From Ferrovibrio sp. (GTDB lineage: Bacteria; Pseudomonadota; Alphaproteobacteria; Ferrovibrionales; Ferrovibrionaceae), in NCBI RefSeq assembly GCF_025869515.1, contig NZ_JAOZVR010000099.1, forward strand, positions 1 through 47,486: a stretch of DNA of 47,486 bases, in the 5' to 3' direction. Positions within the stretch are counted from its first letter, which is position 1. Each line of letters starts with the position of its first letter. Shown here one piece after another: positions 1-7,733 of this stretch. The notes beneath the pieces were generated by a model, which saw only the letters and a list, made by a program, of their open reading frames with translations, was not told the DNA's origin and did no database searches. Position numbers and translations under genes: made by a program.

Positions 1-2372
1 TGACGGTGACGCAGCTGAGGGCGCTGGGCAGCGACACCCTGTCGGTGCTGGATACCACCCAGACCCAGGCCCTGACCGCAGCGCAGATCACCGGGCTGAC
101 CACGACGCAGATTGCCAATCTCGAAACCACCGATATCGGTGAGCTGACATCGACTCAGGTGAAGGGTCTCAGCGGGACACAAGTGGCCGCACTGGAAACC
201 ACCGACCTGATCGCACTGGATACCACCCAGGTTCAGGTGCTGAGCGCAATCCAGCTGAAAGCGCTGACCACGACGCAGATCGCGGCCTTCGAGAGTACCG
301 ATCTGCTGGACCTGACATCGACGCAGCTTGGCTCGCTGACCACGGCGCAGATCAAGGCGGTCAGCGAGACCGCCGTGGCCGAACTGACCTCAACGCTGGC
401 AGCCGGGCTGACTTCGGCGCAGCTGGGCGCGTTGACCGCCACACAGTTCAGCGCGCTGACCACGACGGCCTTCGGCGGTCTGACCTCAACCCAGCTCAAG
501 GGCCTGACGACGACCCAGCTCGGCTCGCTGGACAGCACGCAGTTTTCTGTTCTGAACGCGACGGCGATTACGGGTCTGACCGCGACGCAGATTTCAGCAT
601 TGAGCACCACGGCACTGAATGCGCTGGATACCACCCAGAGCAAGGCCCTGGCGGCCACGCAGATCGCCGCCCTGACCACGACGCAGATCGCCGGGCTGGA
701 CACCTCTGACGTGGCCGACCTGACCACGACGCAGCTCAAGGCGCTGACGGTGACGCAGCTGAGGGCACTGGCCAGCACCAATCTGGCGCAGCTGGACACC
801 ACCCAGGCCCAGGCCCTGACCGGAACCCAGCTGAGGGGTCTGACCACGACGCAGCTGAACGACCTCGATGTCGCAGATGTCGCCGAACTGAGCACGACCC
901 AGATCGCAGACCTGAGCACGACCCAGATCAAGGGCCTGAACACAACGATCCTGTCGACGCTGGAGACAACCCAGACCCAGGCGCTGACCTCGGCGCAGAT
1001 CGGCGCGCTCGGCACGACGCAGATCGACGTGCTGGACACCACGGTTTTCGCGGCCCTGACCACGACCCAGTCGAAGGGACTCACTTCGACACAGATCAGC
1101 TCGCTGGAAGACACCCAGTTCTCGGCGCTGAGCACGACTGCGATTGCCGGCCTCGCAGCCACTCAGCTCAGTGGCCTGACCACGACTCAGCTCGATACCC
1201 TCGAAACGACCGTATTCGCGGCGCTGACCTCGACACAGGTGAAGGGACTCACGACGACGCAGATCGGTGCCCTGCAGTCCACGCAGGTGACGGCGCTGAG
1301 CAACACGGCGTTGACCGGTCTGACCGGCACGCAGGTGGCGGCATTGAGTACCACGGCGCTGAATGCGCTGGATTCCACGCAGAGCAAGGTGTTGTCGGCC
1401 GTGCAGATCGCCGCGCTGACCGTGACGCAGATTTCCTCGTTCACCACCGAGGATGTGGCCGATCTGACGACGACGCAGATCAAGGGATTGACGGTCGCGC
1501 AACTGCAGTCGCTGAGCAGCGAAAATCTGTCGCAGCTCGATACCACCCAGGCCCAGACCCTGACCGGAACCCAGCTGAGGGGCCTGACCACCACTCAGAT
1601 CAACGAGTTGCAGATTGCGGATATCAACGAACTGACGTCTGCGCAGTTCGGTGGTTTGAGCACGACGCAGATCGTGGCGTTGAGCAGCACAAGCCTTGCC
1701 GGCCTCGATACCACCCGCGCGACCGGACTGACCTCGGCCCAGCTGGGCGCGCTCACCACCACGCAGCTGGACGAAGTGACCACCACCTTGCTCGGCGCGC
1801 TGACCGCAGTGCAGGTGAAGGGGTTGACGACGACGCAGGTCGGTTCGCTGGAAGATACCCAGGTCGCGGCCCTGAGCACCACGGCATTCGCCGGTCTGAC
1901 CTCGGTCCAGCTGGGGGCGCTGACCACGGCGGTACTTGATGTCCTGGACACCACGCAGCTTGGGGTGCTGACCGCGGCCCAGGTAAAGGGCCTGACGACG
2001 ACGCAGGTTGGCGTACTGGATGAAACCCAGGTGGGCGCCCTGAGCAATACCGCGCTCGCCGGCCTGACTTCTGCGCAGCTCGGCGCCCTGATCGAAACCG
2101 GCTTCAATGCTCTTAATACGACCCAGGTGCAGCTGTTCAGCGCCGCGCAGATTGCGGGCCTGACCGCCACCCAGATCGGGTTCCTGGATGCGGCCGATAT
2201 GAGCGAGTTCAGTGTCGCGCAGATTGTGGCGATCTCGTCGACTGCGATTTCGGCCCTGACGACAACCAATATTACCGCGCTGAGCACCACCCAGGCCAAT
2301 GCGCTGACCGAGAATCAGATCCTGGGCTTCAACGATCAGCAGGTCGAGGCCTGGCTGGCAGCCCTCGATTAA
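1..2372 (+). CDS. Octapeptide-repeat protein, 3' part of gene
   Basis: The reading frame is open at the left edge (first full codon at base 3) and ends with TAA at 2370-2372, so only the C-terminal part, at least 789 residues, is visible. From base 24 to 2351 it consists of 97 consecutive octads with no insertion or deletion, consensus L-[TSD]-T-T-Q-[ILV]-x-[AG], closed by WLAALD. Leucine opens nearly every octad; Gln at position 5 is often replaced by Asp, Ala or Val. No cysteine, signal peptide, transmembrane segment or known domain is visible in this part. The T-x-x-Q-hydrophobic pattern resembles a helix N-cap, so a short-helix solenoid is possible, but a beta-solenoid cannot be excluded. 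Function is unknown; a surface or secreted structural role is only a guess. Confidence 0.85.
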   Translation, partial: TVTQLRALGSDTLSVLDTTQTQALTAAQITGLTTTQIANLETTDIGELTSTQVKGLSGTQVAALETTDLIALDTTQVQVLSAIQLKALTTTQIAAFESTDLLDLTSTQLGSLTTAQIKAVSETAVAELTSTLAAGLTSAQLGALTATQFSALTTTAFGGLTSTQLKGLTTTQLGSLDSTQFSVLNATAITGLTATQISALSTTALNALDTTQSKALAATQIAALTTTQIAGLDTSDVADLTTTQLKALTVTQLRALASTNLAQLDTTQAQALTGTQLRGLTTTQLNDLDVADVAELSTTQIADLSTTQIKGLNTTILSTLETTQTQALTSAQIGALGTTQIDVLDTTVFAALTTTQSKGLTSTQISSLEDTQFSALSTTAIAGLAATQLSGLTTTQLDTLETTVFAALTSTQVKGLTTTQIGALQSTQVTALSNTALTGLTGTQVAALSTTALNALDSTQSKVLSAVQIAALTVTQISSFTTEDVADLTTTQIKGLTVAQLQSLSSENLSQLDTTQAQTLTGTQLRGLTTTQINELQIADINELTSAQFGGLSTTQIVALSSTSLAGLDTTRATGLTSAQLGALTTTQLDEVTTTLLGALTAVQVKGLTTTQVGSLEDTQVAALSTTAFAGLTSVQLGALTTAVLDVLDTTQLGVLTAAQVKGLTTTQVGVLDETQVGALSNTALAGLTSAQLGALIETGFNALNTTQVQLFSAAQIAGLTATQIGFLDAADMSEFSVAQIVAISSTAISALTTTNITALSTTQANALTENQILGFNDQQVEAWLAALD
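48..2279 (+). repeat. Three tandem 744-bp (31-octad) super-repeats
   Basis: Octads 2-32, 33-63 and 64-94 align position by position: for example LDTTQTQA, LDTTQAQA and LDTTQAQT start the three units, and LDTTQSKA, LDSTQSKV and LNTTQVQL occupy unit position 25. Each unit is 248 codons. The copies have diverged but kept exact length, which indicates old duplication followed by selection on register. The array probably continues to the left of the window. Confidence 0.8.
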
Positions 2373-2519
2373 GGATGCGGAGAGAATTCTTGTCTCGGCG
2401 CGCGGCTTCCCTTAGAGATTCAGCCCGGCAATGGCTGGGATGCAGGCTGCAAATGCGGGATTTTGCCAAGCGAGAGACTGGCGACAGGCCAAAATGGCCG
2501 GTCAGCCACGGAGGATGTC

Positions 2520-2723
2520 ATGAGTGAGGAACGGACGGGCAGGGGGCTGGAGCCCGCAAGGACTGCCGGGCTGCTCTTCAAGTTCCATGGCAGACGGGCA
2601 CTCAAGATCGCCGCGAACCGGGCCACCATGCTGGCCGAGGATGGCGACCGCGACGGCGCCATCGAATGGCTGCGCATCTCGGAAGCGGTTCGCGACCTGC
2701 TGAAGCGGGAAACCAAACAGTAA
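2520..2723 (+). CDS. Small hypothetical protein
   Basis: A 67-residue charged protein, beginning MSEERTGRGL and ending KRETKQ. The start at 2520 is preferred over the ATG at 2463 because GGAGG lies at 2510-2514, five bases upstream. The central part (about residues 20-60) is predicted by eye to be two amphipathic helices rich in Ala, Arg and Glu; it reads like a small repeat-type helix hairpin (NRATMLAEDGDRDGAIEWLR). No signal peptide or cysteine. It stands between the octapeptide-repeat gene and the methyltransferase gene on the same strand, with 147 and 65 bases of spacing. Function is not recognised. Confidence 0.6.
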   Translation: MSEERTGRGLEPARTAGLLFKFHGRRALKIAANRATMLAEDGDRDGAIEWLRISEAVRDLLKRETKQ

Positions 2724-2788
2724 GCATTGGCGCTTAGAACGAATAATAACGGGTAGCGCCCCGCGATAGTCAGACAAGGCAGGATAGT

Positions 2789-3652
2789 ATGGTCATACCC
2801 GGTTCGTTCCACGCCCTTACCAATGCCTCGGTCCGGGTCAAGATCGTCGATATCGGCGCGAACCCGATCGATGGCGCGCCGCCTTATGCCACGCTTCTGC
2901 GCGGCGGCAATGCCGATATCGTCGGCTTCGAGCCCAATCCGGACGCGCTGGCCAAACTGAATGAGCAGAAGGGGCCGACCGAAACCTATCTGCCGCATGC
3001 CATCGGCGATGGCAAACGCCACACGCTGAATCTCTGCGCCAGTTCGGGCATGAGCTCGCTGCTGACGCCGAATCCGGAAGTGCTGGGCCTGTTCCACGGT
3101 TTCCCGCGCTGGGGCGAGGTCGTCTCGACCCTGGATGTCGATACCAAGCGGCTTGACGATATTCCGGAGACCAAGGGTATCGATCTGGTGAAGATCGATA
3201 TCCAGGGCGGCGAGCTGATGGTGTTCCAGAATGCCACCGCGCGGCTGGCCGATGCCCTGGTGATCCAGACCGAAGTCGAATTCCTGCCGCTCTATGTCGA
3301 TCAGCCGCTCTTCGGCGATGTCGATGTCTTCCTGCGCAGCCAGGGGTATGTCTTCCATCGTTTCTTCCCGACCGTCAGCCGCACCATCCAGCCGATGCTG
3401 GTGGAGAACAACATCTATGCCGGGCTGAGCCAGACGGTGTGGGCGGATGCGATCTTCGTGCGCGATTTCACCAAGCTGTCGCGGCTCGATCCGCGCCAGC
3501 TGCTGGCGATGGCGGCGATCCTGCACGATTGCTACCAGTCCTACGATCTGGTGCTGCATATCCTGCTGGAACATGACCGGCGCACCGGCCTGGCCGTCGC
3601 GCCGACCTACATGACAAACCTGACCAAGCCAGCGCCGGCCGCGGCCGGCTGA
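2789..3652 (+). CDS. FkbM family methyltransferase
   Basis: A 287-residue protein with the SAM-binding Rossmann features of the FkbM family: VDIGAN near residues 20-25 (motif I), GFEPNP about 25 residues later (acidic residue that contacts the ribose), and KIDIQGGE near residue 134, which is the family's typical K-[IV]-D-[IV]-[QE]-G-E motif. These enzymes O-methylate sugars or other small hydroxylated compounds; the acceptor cannot be read from sequence. A weak purine-rich stretch (AAGGCAGGA) lies upstream of the ATG. The gene ends 18 bases before the integrated element begins, so it is the last chromosomal gene on this side. Confidence 0.85.
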   Translation: MVIPGSFHALTNASVRVKIVDIGANPIDGAPPYATLLRGGNADIVGFEPNPDALAKLNEQKGPTETYLPHAIGDGKRHTLNLCASSGMSSLLTPNPEVLGLFHGFPRWGEVVSTLDVDTKRLDDIPETKGIDLVKIDIQGGELMVFQNATARLADALVIQTEVEFLPLYVDQPLFGDVDVFLRSQGYVFHRFFPTVSRTIQPMLVENNIYAGLSQTVWADAIFVRDFTKLSRLDPRQLLAMAAILHDCYQSYDLVLHILLEHDRRTGLAVAPTYMTNLTKPAPAAAG

Positions 3653-3670
3653 TCGGTCTCGGGTGGGGGA

Positions 3671-3696
3671 TGGCGGACAGGGTGAAAATCTAACTC
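3671..3696. repeat. attL: imperfect copy of tRNA-Ser 3' end
   Basis: The first 15 bases (TGGCGGACAGGGTGA) are identical to bases 13901-13915 in the tRNA gene; the next 11 bases differ at three positions (A/G, A/T, T/G). The substitutions break the T-loop sequence, so this is a displaced tRNA end and not a second tRNA gene. The integrase gene starts 84 bases to the right. Confidence 0.8.
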
Positions 3697-3779
3697 CGCG
3701 CAAGGCTGTGAACCGGCATGCAAAAAGACCTCTAAAATAGCTGCATTCTGCGCGGGTCTGTGCACTTGCCTGTTGACGC

Positions 3780-5075
3780 ATGACGATCTTGTGCAACAGA
3801 ATGAAGCCGGCAAAGATGGGCTGGCAAATGGGCACCCGCAAGAAAGAGCGTCTCAGCGCAGTAGGCATCGGCAAGAAAAAGCCCGGCATGCACGCGGACG
3901 GCTGGGGCCTTTATCTGCGCGTGACGCCCGGCGGGGGCAGAGCCTGGATTTTCCGCTACCGGATGGAAGGTCGCACGACGGCGCGCGACATGGGCTTAGG
4001 CCCGTGGCCCGTTGTTTCGCTGGCAGATGCCCGAGCCGAGGCGCTACGGCTGCAGCGGCTAAAGCGGCAGGGAATAGACCCCATAGAGGCCGCGCGCGCT
4101 GAGAAGGCCGCCAACGCGGCAGAGAACGCCAGCGGCATGACATTCGAGGAAGCCGCAGGCCGGTATGTGAAGGCGCATGCCGCCGGCTGGCGCTCGGCCA
4201 AGCATGCGAAACAGTGGGACGCCACCCTCCGGCTGTATGCCTTCCCGAAATTCGGCCGGGTGCAGGTCCGCGCGATCGACACGGCCATGGTTATAAACGC
4301 GCTGGAGCCGATATGGGCCACGAAGACCGTGACCGCCGCCCGCCTGCGCGGTCGGATTGAGGCGGTTCTAGACTGGGCAGCGGCGCGCGGACTCCGCACT
4401 GGCGACAACCCGGCGCGGTGGAGCGGCCACCTTGCGAACCTGCTACCGGCGAAAGGGCGGGTGAAGCGCACGCAGCACCATCCTGCCTTGCCCTATGCCG
4501 AGATCGGCGCTTTCGTGGCCGAGCTGCGTAAGCAGGATGGCGAGGCAGCCCGCGCGCTGGAGTTTGTGATTCTGACAGCGGCGCGCACAGGCGAAGCCAT
4601 CGGCGCGACATGGGCCGAGATCGATCTTAAGACGGCGGTCTGGACCGTGCCGGCTGACCGTATCAAGGCCGGGAAAGAGCATCGCGTCCCGCTGTCGGGT
4701 CGCGCGGTCGAGATACTGAGACAGACGCCCGAGGCGCTGCGCACCGGCTATCTGTTTGCCGGCCGTGGCAAGGCCGCGCCGCTGTCGAATATGGCGATGC
4801 TCAAATTGCTGGAGCGGATGGGCCGCGACGACCTGACGGTGCACGGCTTTAGAACGTGCTTCCGCGTGTGGTGTAGCGAGCAGACCAACTTTGCGCGCGA
4901 GGTTGCCGAGCAGGCTCTAGCGCACGCCATATCCGACAAGGTCGAGGCAGCCTACAGGCGGACTGATCTATTCGACCGCCGGCGCCAGATGATGGACGCA
5001 TGGGAGCGATTCATTGAGGCCCCAAAGGCGAAAGCCGGGAAGGTGGTTGAGATCGGCGCCAAGCGGCGCAGATAG
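3780..5075 (+). CDS. int: P4-type tyrosine recombinase (integrase)
   Basis: 431 residues from the ATG at 3780; a start at 3828 (MGTRKKERLS) fits the family N-terminus better, but no clear ribosome binding site decides this. The N-terminal arm-binding domain (DUF4102 type) shows PGMHADGWGLYLRV, followed by a SAM-like core-binding domain and a catalytic domain. All catalytic residues are visible: R269 (TAARTGE), K296, H355 and R358 (VHGFR), H382 and the nucleophile Y392 (EAAYRR). It should integrate and excise the surrounding element at the tRNA-Ser gene. The integrase lies at the end opposite the intact tRNA, beside attL. The enzyme appears intact. Confidence 0.95.
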   Translation: MTILCNRMKPAKMGWQMGTRKKERLSAVGIGKKKPGMHADGWGLYLRVTPGGGRAWIFRYRMEGRTTARDMGLGPWPVVSLADARAEALRLQRLKRQGIDPIEAARAEKAANAAENASGMTFEEAAGRYVKAHAAGWRSAKHAKQWDATLRLYAFPKFGRVQVRAIDTAMVINALEPIWATKTVTAARLRGRIEAVLDWAAARGLRTGDNPARWSGHLANLLPAKGRVKRTQHHPALPYAEIGAFVAELRKQDGEAARALEFVILTAARTGEAIGATWAEIDLKTAVWTVPADRIKAGKEHRVPLSGRAVEILRQTPEALRTGYLFAGRGKAAPLSNMAMLKLLERMGRDDLTVHGFRTCFRVWCSEQTNFAREVAEQALAHAISDKVEAAYRRTDLFDRRRQMMDAWERFIEAPKAKAGKVVEIGAKRRR

Positions 5076-5171
5076 ACCGCGCCCGGCGGAACCGGGCATA
5101 GACGGCCCCGGCGGGTGTTACGAGCACCGCACCGAGGCCTGACCACAACCGAGCGTATGGAGCGCAAGGAC

Positions 5172-5552
5172 ATGGCCACCCAACAGAATACTACCCCCCG
5201 GCGCGGGGGCAAAGTGCAACCGGCTGCCCAGATTCCAGACGACCGCGTCTTTTGCCGCGGGTTTCTGTTCGGGCTGCTCGCCAGCCCCGACACCCTTGAC
5301 CCTTTCACCTTGCGGCAAGCCGAGCGTGCCGGCGCGGCCCTGGCCGCTGGCGATGCCGACGCACCTATGGCATTCGCCGTGCGCCACTGGCGATCTCGTG
5401 GCGTGAACCCGCGCGGCACCCTCGGCCGGCGCATGACGCGCATATCTGACCACCTCAGCCGCGACCGGGACCGGCAGTACTACCTCGACCGGGTAGAGCT
5501 TCGCGTTTTCGAAATGCTGGCCGAGATCGGTGGTCCCTATGACGCGGCCTGA
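5172..5552 (+). CDS. Hypothetical element protein
   Basis: About 126 residues from the ATG at 5172 (AAGGA lies close upstream); in-frame ATGs at 5115 and 5157 would lengthen it. The first 20 residues are polar and probably disordered; the remainder is helix-rich with many Arg and Asp residues and no cysteine cluster, signal or membrane segment apart from Cys in VFCRGFLFG. It overlaps the next gene by 14 bases, so the two are probably co-translated. The family is not recognised. Position directly after the integrase and before an RNase H-like gene suggests a DNA-metabolism or control role, but this is context only. Confidence 0.6.
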   Translation: MATQQNTTPRRGGKVQPAAQIPDDRVFCRGFLFGLLASPDTLDPFTLRQAERAGAALAAGDADAPMAFAVRHWRSRGVNPRGTLGRRMTRISDHLSRDRDRQYYLDRVELRVFEMLAEIGGPYDAA

Positions 5553-6060
5553 TCCGGCGCCACACGCCGAAATCATGGCCGACGCCAGCGTTGACGACAT
5601 AGCCGGCGCGGCGGCATGGGCGGCATGGGTGCAGCCTCCCGCCGGGCGGGCATTCTGGCAGGCCGGCACGCTGCCGGTAATGAGTGGCAACGCGGCCGAG
5701 CTGCACGCCATCGCACACGGCCTGCGCGCCTTGTCCGATGCCGGCGGCCTTGCGGGCGAGATTGTCGTGATGAGCGATAGCCGGACCGCGCTCGGGAGTA
5801 TCCTGGGCGCGCTGCCGGCCTCTTCAACAGCCGTGGCGGACTTGCCGCCCATCGATGCCGCGATGGCTCCAGCGGCCACGCAGGCCGGACTGCAGGCCGT
5901 GCGCGAGCTTGTGCGGGGCACAGGCGCTCGGCTGGTGTTGCGCCATGTCCGTGGCCACCAGGCCGGCGGCGGGGCAGGCTGGCTCAATGCGAGCTGCGAT
6001 TTCCTCGCGCGGTCGACCATGCGGCGCGCAAGAGACTCACAACAGCGCCTGGCCGCCTAA
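5539..6060 (+). CDS. RNase H-like protein
   Basis: About 173 residues. It shows the RNase H fold acidic ladder: Asp in IMADASVDD (beta 1), Glu in AELHAIAHGL (helix 1), Asp in VVMSDSRTAL (beta 4) and Asp in NASCDFLARS (last helix), plus the VRGHQ histidine loop typical of RNase HI. It would cleave the RNA strand of RNA-DNA hybrids, in this setting perhaps replication primers or R-loops at the element's origin. The start ATG at 5539 is chosen over GTG at 5530. First-strand spacing differs from bacterial RnhA, and the VDD segment replaces the usual DGS/DGA, so it may be a divergent or specialised version. Confidence 0.7.
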   Translation: MTRPDPAPHAEIMADASVDDIAGAAAWAAWVQPPAGRAFWQAGTLPVMSGNAAELHAIAHGLRALSDAGGLAGEIVVMSDSRTALGSILGALPASSTAVADLPPIDAAMAPAATQAGLQAVRELVRGTGARLVLRHVRGHQAGGGAGWLNASCDFLARSTMRRARDSQQRLAA

Positions 6061-6100
6061 CCCCGATTTGTGAGGCGTTACCAGATATTGAAAATCGGTC

Positions 6101-6175
6101 GCCGCAACAACAAAACCTAGAAACGTCTCGGGAAGAGAATAGGGGGCCGATTGTTGCGGCTCCCTATTTCTGTGT
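6101..6175 (+). promoter_or_regulatory. Attenuator-like pair of competing hairpins
   Basis: Bases 6139-6149 pair with 6157-6167 in an 11-bp stem (one G-U pair) with a 7-base loop, followed by TTCTGTGT: a terminator-like hairpin. A perfect 10-bp alternative pairs GCCGCAACAA (6101-6110) with TTGTTGCGGC (6151-6160), which uses the loop and part of the right arm of the first stem. The two structures exclude each other, as in transcription attenuators. The next gene, a small HTH protein, begins at 6239. No leader peptide is obvious. Confidence 0.5.
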
Positions 6176-6238
6176 CATATCTGAATTTACTGCATGTATC
6201 TGCGTGCCAACACGTCACAACCACACAAAGGAAACCGC

Positions 6239-6427
6239 ATGGAGCCTTTAACCTACACCATCGAAGAGGCCGCGTCGGCCGCGCGGATCAGCCGGCGCTC
6301 GCTTTACAACAGGATCAACAGCGGCGAGCTATCGGCGCGGAAAAACGGCGCGCGGACCATCATCCTCGCCACCGACCTGAAAGCCTGGCTCGACTCACTG
6401 CCGGCGTACAAGGTGGAAAAAGCCTAG
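6239..6427 (+). CDS. Small helix-turn-helix protein (excisionase/AlpA type)
   Basis: 62 residues from the ATG at 6239, preceded by AAAGGA. The sequence reads YTIEEAASAARISRRSLYN, then a basic wing with KNGARTIIL and a final helix ATDLKAWLDSL: the winged-helix layout of the MerR/excisionase superfamily (HTH_17). Proteins of this kind act as recombination directionality factors or as transcription activators of small phage-like elements. It is the first gene after the attenuator-like structure and is followed after five bases by the replication gene, which suggests it controls either excision or the replication operon. Confidence 0.8.
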   Translation: MEPLTYTIEEAASAARISRRSLYNRINSGELSARKNGARTIILATDLKAWLDSLPAYKVEKA

Positions 6428-6432
6428 AGCGT

Positions 6433-7224
6433 ATGGCCGGTTTTTTCCTTATGCCGCGAGGATGGCAAGACCACCCCGCATGGCGAGGCGAGCCCTTTAG
6501 CCGCGCGCAAGCATGGGTATGGCTGATCGAAGAGGCCCGCTGGAAGCCGACGAAAGTCAGCATTGCAGGCAAGACGGTCGAGCTGCAGCGCGGCGAGCTT
6601 TCACACTCAATCCGGTTCCTTGCTGAGCGGTGGGGCTGGGGGAAGGGCGTCGTAGAGCGATTCATCGGCCGTTTAAAAACCGAGACACTAATCGAGACGC
6701 GAAACGAGACAGGCCAACTCATCATAAGTATCTGCAAATATGATGAAATGCAGGCTTCACCAGACGAAACCGAGACAGTAAGCGAGACACCTTTATGGAC
6801 AGCACCGGGACAGCACCGGGACAGCACCGGGACAAAGAAGAATCAAGGTAATGAAGGTAATGAAGGGAACCAGACTCTAGTGGTCGCCGATGATGCTGTG
6901 CTGGCATTCAACGCATGGAACGAAATGGCTGAGCAGTATGGCCTTGCCAGGGCGGCAAAGCTTACGGACGAACGGCGCCAAAAGCTACGCCGCAGGCTGG
7001 CAGATGCCGGCGGCTTGGATGGCTGGCGCTATGCACTCAGCAAGGTGGCGGCGGCTGGGTGGATGCACGGCCAAAACGACAGCGGGTGGCGAGCGGATTT
7101 CGATTTTCTGCTGCAACAGAAAAGCTTCACCCGGCTGATGGAAGGCGGATACGACCGCGCACCATCTAAAAACCGCCCCAGCGGGAATGCCTTTACCACC
7201 ATGGACGGCAGGAGTTTTTCATGA
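6433..7224 (+). CDS. Phage replication protein (lambda O / replisome organiser-like)
   Basis: 263 residues from the ATG at 6433. The N-terminal winged helix (about residues 1-110) has the pattern of phage replication initiators: GWQDHPAWRGEPFSRAQAW, then ELQRGELSHSIRFLAERWGW and a recognition helix GVVERFIGRL. The C-terminal part (GLDGWRYALSKVAAAGWM, then GWRADFDFLLQQKSFTRLMEGGY) matches the conserved tail of O-like proteins. Between them lies a low-complexity linker encoded by iteron-like DNA. It should bind the origin and recruit the host helicase, perhaps with the product of the next gene, whose ATG overlaps its stop codon. Confidence 0.8.
   Translation: MAGFFLMPRGWQDHPAWRGEPFSRAQAWVWLIEEARWKPTKVSIAGKTVELQRGELSHSIRFLAERWGWGKGVVERFIGRLKTETLIETRNETGQLIISICKYDEMQASPDETETVSETPLWTAPGQHRDSTGTKKNQGNEGNEGNQTLVVADDAVLAFNAWNEMAEQYGLARAAKLTDERRQKLRRRLADAGGLDGWRYALSKVAAAGWMHGQNDSGWRADFDFLLQQKSFTRLMEGGYDRAPSKNRPSGNAFTTMDGRSFS
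6681..6870 (+). repeat. Iteron-like repeats inside the replication gene (candidate origin)
   Basis: CGAGAC occurs at 6681, 6693, 6705, 6771 and 6783, with spacing of exactly 12 bp within each cluster. Directly after come three perfect tandem 11-bp units GACAGCACCGG (6798-6830) and a partial fourth. An A-rich stretch follows (about 6832-6870, with two AATGAAGG units). Iterons plus an adjoining A-rich segment inside an O-like gene is the arrangement of the lambda origin. The 11-bp unit is not a multiple of three, so it is not simply a repeated peptide. Confidence 0.6.
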
Positions 7225-7733
7225 ATCAGCTTTCGATACCCGCCGCACAATCACTATGGACCGCGCTACACGCGGAAGATGGCGCGGGCAACTGGATGCC
7301 GCCGGCGCAGCCATCCGGCGCCATGCTTAGCCAAGCCCGAACAGCGTTGGCAGCCATGCCTACGCGATTGCAGCCAGCAACGAAACAAGTAAAAGCGGAT
7401 TGGCTGATTGCGCTGGGTATCGCTACAGCCGGACAAATGACGGCAGACGACGCGGAACGCAAAGTTTCACTCTACATCGATATGCTCGACCATGAGGCGG
7501 GCTGCTTCTCGAAAGACAGTCTCCGAGCCGCAGCCGGCGCCTTTAAATGGTTCCCGAGCTTTGCAGAGGTCAAGGCTGTGCTTGACGCTGAGCGGTTCCG
7601 TCTACGCAAAGAGGCCGCGAGGCTGAAACGCCTGCTAGAGCCCCGCGCCTTGCCGCCTGGCAACCCGGCACCTGTGACGCCGGAGAGCATCGCCGCCCGC
7701 GAGGCCGCTATGAGAAAAATTGGGATACTGTGA
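7221..7733 (+). CDS. Hypothetical protein, possible helicase-loader position
   Basis: 170 residues, starting in an ATGA overlap with the O-like gene. The middle contains TADDAERKVSLYIDMLDHE and FKWFPSFAEVKAVLDAE, a pattern seen in uncharacterised phage proteins next to replication initiators. The C-terminal third is a charged helix (about residues 120-145) and a Pro-rich tail. No Walker motif is visible, so it is not a DnaC-type ATPase. A lambda P-like helicase-loading role is suggested by gene order alone. The next gene starts within its stop codon (GTGA). Confidence 0.65.
   Translation: MNQLSIPAAQSLWTALHAEDGAGNWMPPAQPSGAMLSQARTALAAMPTRLQPATKQVKADWLIALGIATAGQMTADDAERKVSLYIDMLDHEAGCFSKDSLRAAAGAFKWFPSFAEVKAVLDAERFRLRKEAARLKRLLEPRALPPGNPAPVTPESIAAREAAMRKIGIL

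Noticed and set aside
233..2299. Several long minus-strand frames opposite the octapeptide gene
   Set aside because: They mirror the repeat, are rich in Val, Ser and Arg without a domain, and arise from codon bias.
1..2372. CRISPR-like tandem array because of 24-base periodicity
   Set aside because: The repeats are contiguous coding octads without spacers, diverged mostly in a codon-aware way.
1..2372. Relationship to TAL-effector repeats, which also begin L-T-x-x-Q-V
   Set aside because: TALE repeats are 33-35 residues with variable residues at positions 12-13; here the unit is 8 residues. The resemblance is limited to the helix N-cap pattern.
2420..3889. 489-codon minus-strand frame
   Set aside because: It is opposite the FkbM gene and crosses the attachment site; no motif and no start signal.
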